The notes under the pieces were generated by a model. That model did no database searches, had not been told where the DNA came from, and saw only the letters and a program-made list of their open reading frames with translations. This document shows positions 59,166 through 64,000 of a DNA stretch of 64,000 nt, in pieces. How positions within the stretch are numbered: the first letter of the stretch is position 1; every line of letters begins with the position of its first letter. Made by a program: the position numbers and the translations under genes. The stretch is from Rhizobium leguminosarum bv. viciae USDA 2370 (lineage in GTDB: Bacteria; Pseudomonadota; Alphaproteobacteria; Rhizobiales; Rhizobiaceae), in the NCBI RefSeq assembly GCF_002008365.1, contig NZ_MRDL01000059.1, forward strand, positions 530,325 to 594,324, read 5' to 3'.

Positions 59166-61376
59166 TCAAGGCGACGGCCCCTGCAGAAAGATCGTGGACA
59201 GCGGCGGCAGCGTCAGCGACAGAGAGACGGGCCTGCCGTGGGCGGGCACCGGTTCGGTCGACACCGCGCCATTGACAAGGCCCGAGCCGCCATATTCCCG
59301 CGCATCCGTCGTCATCCGCTCGATCCACACACCGTCGCTGGGCACGCCGACCCTGTAGCCGTAACGCGGCACCGGCGTGAAATTCGACATGACCAGGATC
59401 GACGAAGCACGATCGGGTGCATAACGGAGCATCCCGAGCACGGAATTGACGGCGTCGTCGGCTGCCGCCCATTCGAAGCCCTCGGGATGAAAGTCGCCGA
59501 ATTGCAATGCCGGCTCGTCCGCGTAGAGGCCGTTCAGATCCTTCACCAGCCGCTGAATCCCCACATGCTGGGGCCGGTCCAGCACATCCCAGGTCACCGA
59601 ACCATCATGATTCCACTCGCCCGGCTGTGCGACTTCGCTCCCCATGAACAAGAGCTTCTTGCCGGGATGACCCCACATGAAGGCGAGATAGCTGCGCAGA
59701 TTGGCGAATCTCTGCCATTCGTCGCCCGGCATCTTCGTCAGCAGCGAGCCCTTTCCGTAGACGACCTCGTCATGTGAAATCGGCAGAATGAAGTGTTCGG
59801 AATAGGCATAGATCATGCCGAAGGTCATCGTGCCATGGGCGTAGCTCCGGTAAATCGGATCCTTCTCGATGTAGCTCAGGCTGTCATGCATCCAGCCCAT
59901 GTTCCATTTGATGTCGAACCCCAGCCCTCCCTGCTCCGGCGGCTTCGTCACGCCGGGCCAGGCAGTTGATTCCTCGGCGATCGTCATCGCGTGCGGGCAG
60001 CGCTCGTGAATGATGCTGTTCAGGTGCTTGAAGAATTCGACCGCTTCCAGATTCTCGCGGCCGCCATATTGGTTGGGGATCCATTCGCCCTCGTTGCGGC
60101 TGTAGTCGCGGTAAAGCATCGAGGCAACGGCGTCGACCCGCAAACCGTCGATATGGTAGCGCTCGAGCCATTCCAGCGCGCTGGCGATCAGGAACCCTTT
60201 CACCTCGTTGCGGCCGAGATTGTAGATCAGCGTGTTCCAGTCGCGGTGAAAGCCTTCGCGCGGATCTTCGTGCTCGTAGAGCGCGCTGCCGTCGAAGCGG
60301 GCAAGCCCCCAGACGTCTGTAGGAAAATGAGCAGGAACCCAATCGAGGATGACGCCGAGCCCGGCGCCATGGCACCGGTCGATGAAATAGGCGAAATCTT
60401 CAGGCGTCCCATATCGGCCGGTGGGCGCGAATAGCCCGAGCGGCTGATAACCCCAGGACCCACCGAACGGATGCTCCATGATCGGCAGCAGCTCGATATG
60501 GGTAAAGCCCATGTCGCTGACATAGGGAACCAGCCGCTGACTGAGTTCAACCCAGTCGAGCGACCTGTTGCCGTCCTTTAGATCTCGAAGCCAGGAGCCG
60601 GCGTGCACCTCATAGACCGAGAATGCGCCCTCCAGCCTGTCTTGGCGGGACCGGCCCTTCATCCAGCCGTCATCGGTCCATCGAAACGGCGTCGACGATG
60701 CGACGATGGAGGCGGTGGACGGAGCCGCCTCGCTCGCCCTCGCGACCGGATCGGCCTTCTGCGGCAAGCATGTCCCCTCAGCATCGATGATCTCGAACTT
60801 ATATCTTTCACCGGGGGCGAGGCGCGGAACGAACAGCTCCCAGACGCCCGCCGACGGTCTCAGCCGCATCGGATTGCGCCGCCCGTCCCAGGCGTTGAAG
60901 TCGCCGACAACCGAGACGCGGCGCGCATTCGGGGCCCACACGGCGAAACGAACGCCCGATATCCCGTCGATCGACATATCAACTGCGCCGAGCGTCCGGC
61001 TCAGACTGTAGTGGGTGCCCTCCGATATCAGATGGAGGTCGAGCTCTCCGAGCAGCAGACCGAAACTGTAGGGGTCCTCAGTGATCTGAACTGCATCCGG
61101 CCATGTGATCCGCAGCCGGTATCCCGTCCTCGAGGCCGCCACCGCCGCAAACAGGCCGGACGGGTGGGCGATGCTGAACGGCGCCACCACCCGGCCGCTC
61201 GTCGCATCGATGAGATCGACCGCTTCCGCTCCGGGCAGATACACCCGCATGATCGTCATGCCGCCGCTTTGGTGGGGACCGAGGATCGAAAAGGGATCGC
61301 CATGGCGCCCCTCGATCAGGGCCCATAGCGCATCCTGTCCGATGCCCGCCAGAAGTTCCGAGCGCTCAACATTCAT
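59166..61376 (-). CDS. glgB: 1,4-alpha-glucan branching enzyme
   Basis: 736 residues, normal for GlgB with two N-terminal beta domains (HQSGGMTIMRVYLPGAEAVD; then SGVRFAVWAPNARRVSVVGD). The GH13 core has nucleophile Asp near 413 (DGLRVDAVASML), acid/base Glu near 467 (IAEESTAWPG) and Asp in PISHDEVVYGKGSL. It creates alpha-1,6 branches in glycogen. ATG 61376 overlaps the TreS-maltokinase stop (ATGA) with GGGAG upstream, matching the common treS-mak/glgB operon of the GlgE pathway. A longer frame to 61439 is rejected. Confidence 0.95.
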   Translation of the reverse strand: MNVERSELLAGIGQDALWALIEGRHGDPFSILGPHQSGGMTIMRVYLPGAEAVDLIDATSGRVVAPFSIAHPSGLFAAVAASRTGYRLRITWPDAVQITEDPYSFGLLLGELDLHLISEGTHYSLSRTLGAVDMSIDGISGVRFAVWAPNARRVSVVGDFNAWDGRRNPMRLRPSAGVWELFVPRLAPGERYKFEIIDAEGTCLPQKADPVARASEAAPSTASIVASSTPFRWTDDGWMKGRSRQDRLEGAFSVYEVHAGSWLRDLKDGNRSLDWVELSQRLVPYVSDMGFTHIELLPIMEHPFGGSWGYQPLGLFAPTGRYGTPEDFAYFIDRCHGAGLGVILDWVPAHFPTDVWGLARFDGSALYEHEDPREGFHRDWNTLIYNLGRNEVKGFLIASALEWLERYHIDGLRVDAVASMLYRDYSRNEGEWIPNQYGGRENLEAVEFFKHLNSIIHERCPHAMTIAEESTAWPGVTKPPEQGGLGFDIKWNMGWMHDSLSYIEKDPIYRSYAHGTMTFGMIYAYSEHFILPISHDEVVYGKGSLLTKMPGDEWQRFANLRSYLAFMWGHPGKKLLFMGSEVAQPGEWNHDGSVTWDVLDRPQHVGIQRLVKDLNGLYADEPALQFGDFHPEGFEWAAADDAVNSVLGMLRYAPDRASSILVMSNFTPVPRYGYRVGVPSDGVWIERMTTDAREYGGSGLVNGAVSTEPVPAHGRPVSLSLTLPPLSTIFLQGPSP

Positions 61377-64000
61377 GCCTTGACTCCCGTCAGACGCGCT
61401 ACGATTTCGGTAAGGCCGAATAGCGGGATCGGAAGCCATTTCGGTCTGTTGCGGGCTTCATAGGCGATCTCGTAGGCGGCCTTTTCGAGTAGAAAGGCAT
61501 CGAGAACCCGGCGTCTTTGGTGGGGTGGCATGTCAAGCTCCTTCGATACGGAAACCGCCTGCGAATAGGCATCGAGAAAGGCCTCCTCGGCATGGCGCCC
61601 GAAGCGGGCGATCGCCTCGCGGCGGACCTCGTTGTCGTGTTCGATGACCGCGTCGTTATCGAGCTGGGCGGTGGCCACGAGGTAGCTCAGCGATCTCAAA
61701 AGCCCGGCGACATCGCGCAGCGGGTTCGTCTTGGCGCGGCGCTCGGCCAGGTTTTTCGCAGGCTCGCCCTCGAAGTCGATGATGACGGCATCACCCTCGC
61801 TGACAAGGATCTGGCCAAGATGGAAGTCGCCATGCGTGCGTGTCATCAGCGTATGGCGGGCGCTCTCCGCCAGCGTCGCGGCGAGCTCTGCGAGTTCGGA
61901 ACGACGCTCGAGAAGCGGCCTTGCGAGCAGGTCGATTGCAGGGTCGGCATTCTCGTCGCGTTCCTCGAGCTTCGACATGGCATAGGCGAGCTCCCCGGCA
62001 ACGGCCTTCCTCATCGCCTCGACCTCGCTGTCGCCTGATACCACCGGGCTGAAGGCCTCGTCCCCGGTCTTCGCAGCGAGTACGACATGCAATTCGCCGA
62101 GCCTGAGACCCACCATCGCGACGAAACTGATCAGCGACCGGAAGACGTCATCGTCTGGTTGGACCGCCGGATCGTTCAGCACGAGTTCGTCGGCCCCGCG
62201 GCGTAGATTGTTCAGCATCCAGTTCCAGGCGTCGCCCTGATTGCGGATCGCGCCCTGGACGATGATCAAGGTGGAACGGCGTCCGCTGGAATCGGTATGC
62301 GCGACCTCTCCGAGCAGGGGCGCCGTGTGGTCATAGCCGGCGCGGGTGAGATAGCGCGTCATCTCGACTTCCGGATGGATGCCCGGGAAGATGTGTCTGA
62401 TCAGTTTGATCATCGCTACATCGCCGACGAGCAGCGAGCTGTTGGACTGTTCAGCCGATAGCCAATGCACCGGCAGCTCGTCTGAAATATCGAGACTGTC
62501 GAGCCGTTCTGTCCCAATGAATTCGAGCGTGCCGGTCCGGCCGGTGGTGCGCGAGCGGTCGCGAAGTCCGTGCAGAATGCCGCGCGCCATTGCCTCCACG
62601 GCAAATCCGTCTGTGAGGAAACCGACGCGTCTACCTTGGCGAATCCTCCCAAGCGCAAGCTGCTGGGCAAGCGCGGAAGGATGCGCATCGTCCCAGGCGA
62701 CCGTGAGCGGCAGTTGGTAGGATTCGCTGTGGTTCGGCAGCTCGACCTCCAATTCGCCGAGGACGACGCCGTCGGCGAATGGGATTGGTGTCGCGGAGAT
62801 CAGTCGAGCGGCCTGAACCGCCTGGTCCTTTGCCCCGAACCATCGCCGCTTAGAGAGATAGGCGGGCAGGATTTCGCCGCTCAGAATGCGCGCATGACCC
62901 GGTTCATCCACGAGGTCGAGCAGGCTACGCCGGATGACCATCGTCAACAGATCGGGAAGCTGTTCCGGCGGTGCGGTGCGCCACGCCGGCGGGTCGGCAT
63001 CAGCCGTCAGCTGGAACCAGAAGAAACCGTAGGGCGGTAAGGTCAGCAGATAGGTCAACTGGCCGATCGGCGGAAACGGCGACATCCCGGTCAGTTCAAT
63101 GGGCACGCGCCCCTCGAAGCTCGACAAGTCGAGTTCGACGGCCTGGGGCAGCCGCGAGAGACTTGCAACACAGAGCAGAACCTCGCCTTCATACTCCCTG
63201 AGATAGGCAAGGATCTTGCGATTTTCCGGTGAAAGGAACCGCAGCGTGCCACGCCCGAAGGCCGGATGCCTGCCGCGCAACGCCAACATTCTGCGCGTCC
63301 AGTTGAGCAGCGAATGCGCGTCCGTACTCTGCGCCTCGACGTTGACGGCCTCGAAACCGTAGAGCGGGTCGGCGACGGGCGGCAGGACGAGACGCGCCGG
63401 ATCTGCCCTGGAGAAACCGCCATTGCGGTCCGGAGACCATTGCATCGGCGTCCTCACTCCATCCCGGTCGCCGAGATAGATATTGTCGCCCATGCCAATC
63501 TCGTCACCGTAATAGATCACCGGCGTTCCCGGCATCGAGAGAAGAAGCGCGTTCATCAGCTCGATCCGCCGGCGGTCGCGCTCCATTAATGGCGCCAGGC
63601 GCCGTCTGATGCCGAGATTGATGCGGGCACGTTTGTCGGATGCATAGGTCTCCCAGAGATAATCCCGCTCGGCGTCGGTCACCATTTCGAGCGTCAGCTC
63701 GTCGTGGTTGCGAAGGAAGATCGCCCATTGGCAGTTGTCTGGAATCTCCGGCGTCTGGCGCAGGATGTCGGTGATCGGAAACCGATCCTCCTTGGCGATC
63801 GCCATATACATGCGCGGCATTAGCGGGAAGTGGAAGGCCATGTGGCATTCGTCGCCCTCTCCGAAATATTCGCGCGTGTCCTCCGGCCATTGATTGGCCT
63901 CGGCAAGCAGCATCACGCCGGGATGAGTGGCATCGAGCGCGGCGCGTATGCGTTTGAGGATCCCGTGGGTTTCCGGCAGGTTTTCGTTGATCGTCCCCTC
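61373..64000 (-). CDS. treS: trehalose synthase / maltokinase fusion (5' end outside window)
   Basis: 875 codons are visible and the frame is open to the window edge, so the N-terminal part is missing. The GH13 trehalose synthase half shows NLPETHGILKRIRAAL at the edge, EANQWPEDTREYFGEGDECH, FLRNHDELTLEMVTDAERDY and GIRRRLAPLMERDRRRIELM. The C-terminal half is a maltokinase with the phosphotransferase motif THGDFHLGQILV and the metal-binding IIDFEGEP. TreS interconverts trehalose and maltose and Mak makes maltose-1-phosphate for GlgE. The fusion is common in proteobacteria. A glgE gene is expected upstream, outside the window. Confidence 0.94.
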   Translation of the reverse strand, partial: EGTINENLPETHGILKRIRAALDATHPGVMLLAEANQWPEDTREYFGEGDECHMAFHFPLMPRMYMAIAKEDRFPITDILRQTPEIPDNCQWAIFLRNHDELTLEMVTDAERDYLWETYASDKRARINLGIRRRLAPLMERDRRRIELMNALLLSMPGTPVIYYGDEIGMGDNIYLGDRDGVRTPMQWSPDRNGGFSRADPARLVLPPVADPLYGFEAVNVEAQSTDAHSLLNWTRRMLALRGRHPAFGRGTLRFLSPENRKILAYLREYEGEVLLCVASLSRLPQAVELDLSSFEGRVPIELTGMSPFPPIGQLTYLLTLPPYGFFWFQLTADADPPAWRTAPPEQLPDLLTMVIRRSLLDLVDEPGHARILSGEILPAYLSKRRWFGAKDQAVQAARLISATPIPFADGVVLGELEVELPNHSESYQLPLTVAWDDAHPSALAQQLALGRIRQGRRVGFLTDGFAVEAMARGILHGLRDRSRTTGRTGTLEFIGTERLDSLDISDELPVHWLSAEQSNSSLLVGDVAMIKLIRHIFPGIHPEVEMTRYLTRAGYDHTAPLLGEVAHTDSSGRRSTLIIVQGAIRNQGDAWNWMLNNLRRGADELVLNDPAVQPDDDVFRSLISFVAMVGLRLGELHVVLAAKTGDEAFSPVVSGDSEVEAMRKAVAGELAYAMSKLEERDENADPAIDLLARPLLERRSELAELAATLAESARHTLMTRTHGDFHLGQILVSEGDAVIIDFEGEPAKNLAERRAKTNPLRDVAGLLRSLSYLVATAQLDNDAVIEHDNEVRREAIARFGRHAEEAFLDAYSQAVSVSKELDMPPHQRRRVLDAFLLEKAAYEIAYEARNRPKWLPIPLFGLTEIVARLTGVKA

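Overview
The window looks like a rhizobial (Rhizobiales, Alphaproteobacteria) accessory replicon or a catabolic/stress region of a chromosome. The evidence is high GC with GC-rich third codon positions, a gra cluster in the order described for Rhizobium sp. MTP-10005, EcfG-type stress promoters (GGAAC-N16/17-CGTT), a rhizobial intergenic palindrome near 38.5 kb, and many large solute-uptake operons. I saw no tRNA, rRNA, CRISPR array, insertion sequence or replication origin.

Layout. (1) 0-1.4 kb: a small secreted protein and a cold-shock protein. (2) 1.4-13 kb, minus strand: a tightly packed sugar or polyol operon. It encodes a ribose-type ABC importer, a SorC-family regulator, an aldo/keto reductase, a GlpD/EryB-like dehydrogenase, a DhnA/LsrF-like class I aldolase, an FGGY kinase and a GMC oxidoreductase. 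The order of function suggests import, phosphorylation, oxidation and aldol cleavage of a substrate I cannot identify. (3) 13.2-20.4 kb: a complete gamma-resorcylate pathway, graDAFCBE on the minus strand with divergent graR (MarR) and graK (MFS). The route is 2,6-dihydroxybenzoate to resorcinol, hydroxyquinol, maleylacetate and 3-oxoadipate. (4) 20.5-27.2 kb: a DMT exporter with a terminator-like hairpin in its leader, a PNPOx-like protein, a DUF763 protein, and a ybhP/clsB/ybhN-like envelope trio behind EcfG-type promoters. (5) 27.6-36.4 kb: a chemoreceptor, an amino-acid-type ABC uptake operon with an FAD oxidoreductase under a divergent LacI regulator, and an orphan LuxR-type regulator.

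(6) 36.5-41.7 kb: a run of small, mostly lineage-specific genes, several of them envelope proteins. (7) 41.9-45.5 kb: malQ and treZ. (8) 45.7-53.7 kb: a two-gene operon with a 2099-residue HAMP-repeat hybrid histidine kinase (ten near-identical 92-residue units, GAF, HisKA/HATPase, three receivers) and a REC-kinase-REC protein. (9) 53.9-56.1 kb: two hypothetical genes and a RES-type toxin-antitoxin pair. (10) 56.3-59.1 kb: a FecCD-type ABC importer. (11) 59.2-64 kb: glgB and a treS-maltokinase fusion cut by the window edge.

Common themes are uptake and catabolism of plant or soil carbon compounds and stress protection (trehalose/alpha-glucan enzymes, EcfG promoters). No single system here is clearly unprecedented. 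The best candidates for new biology are the unassigned polyol pathway, the HAMP-repeat kinase operon, the hairpin leader of the DMT gene, and the twin covarying hairpins at 59.1 kb. Start codons were chosen by Shine-Dalgarno position and overlap with the upstream gene; all functions are inferred from sequence read by eye.
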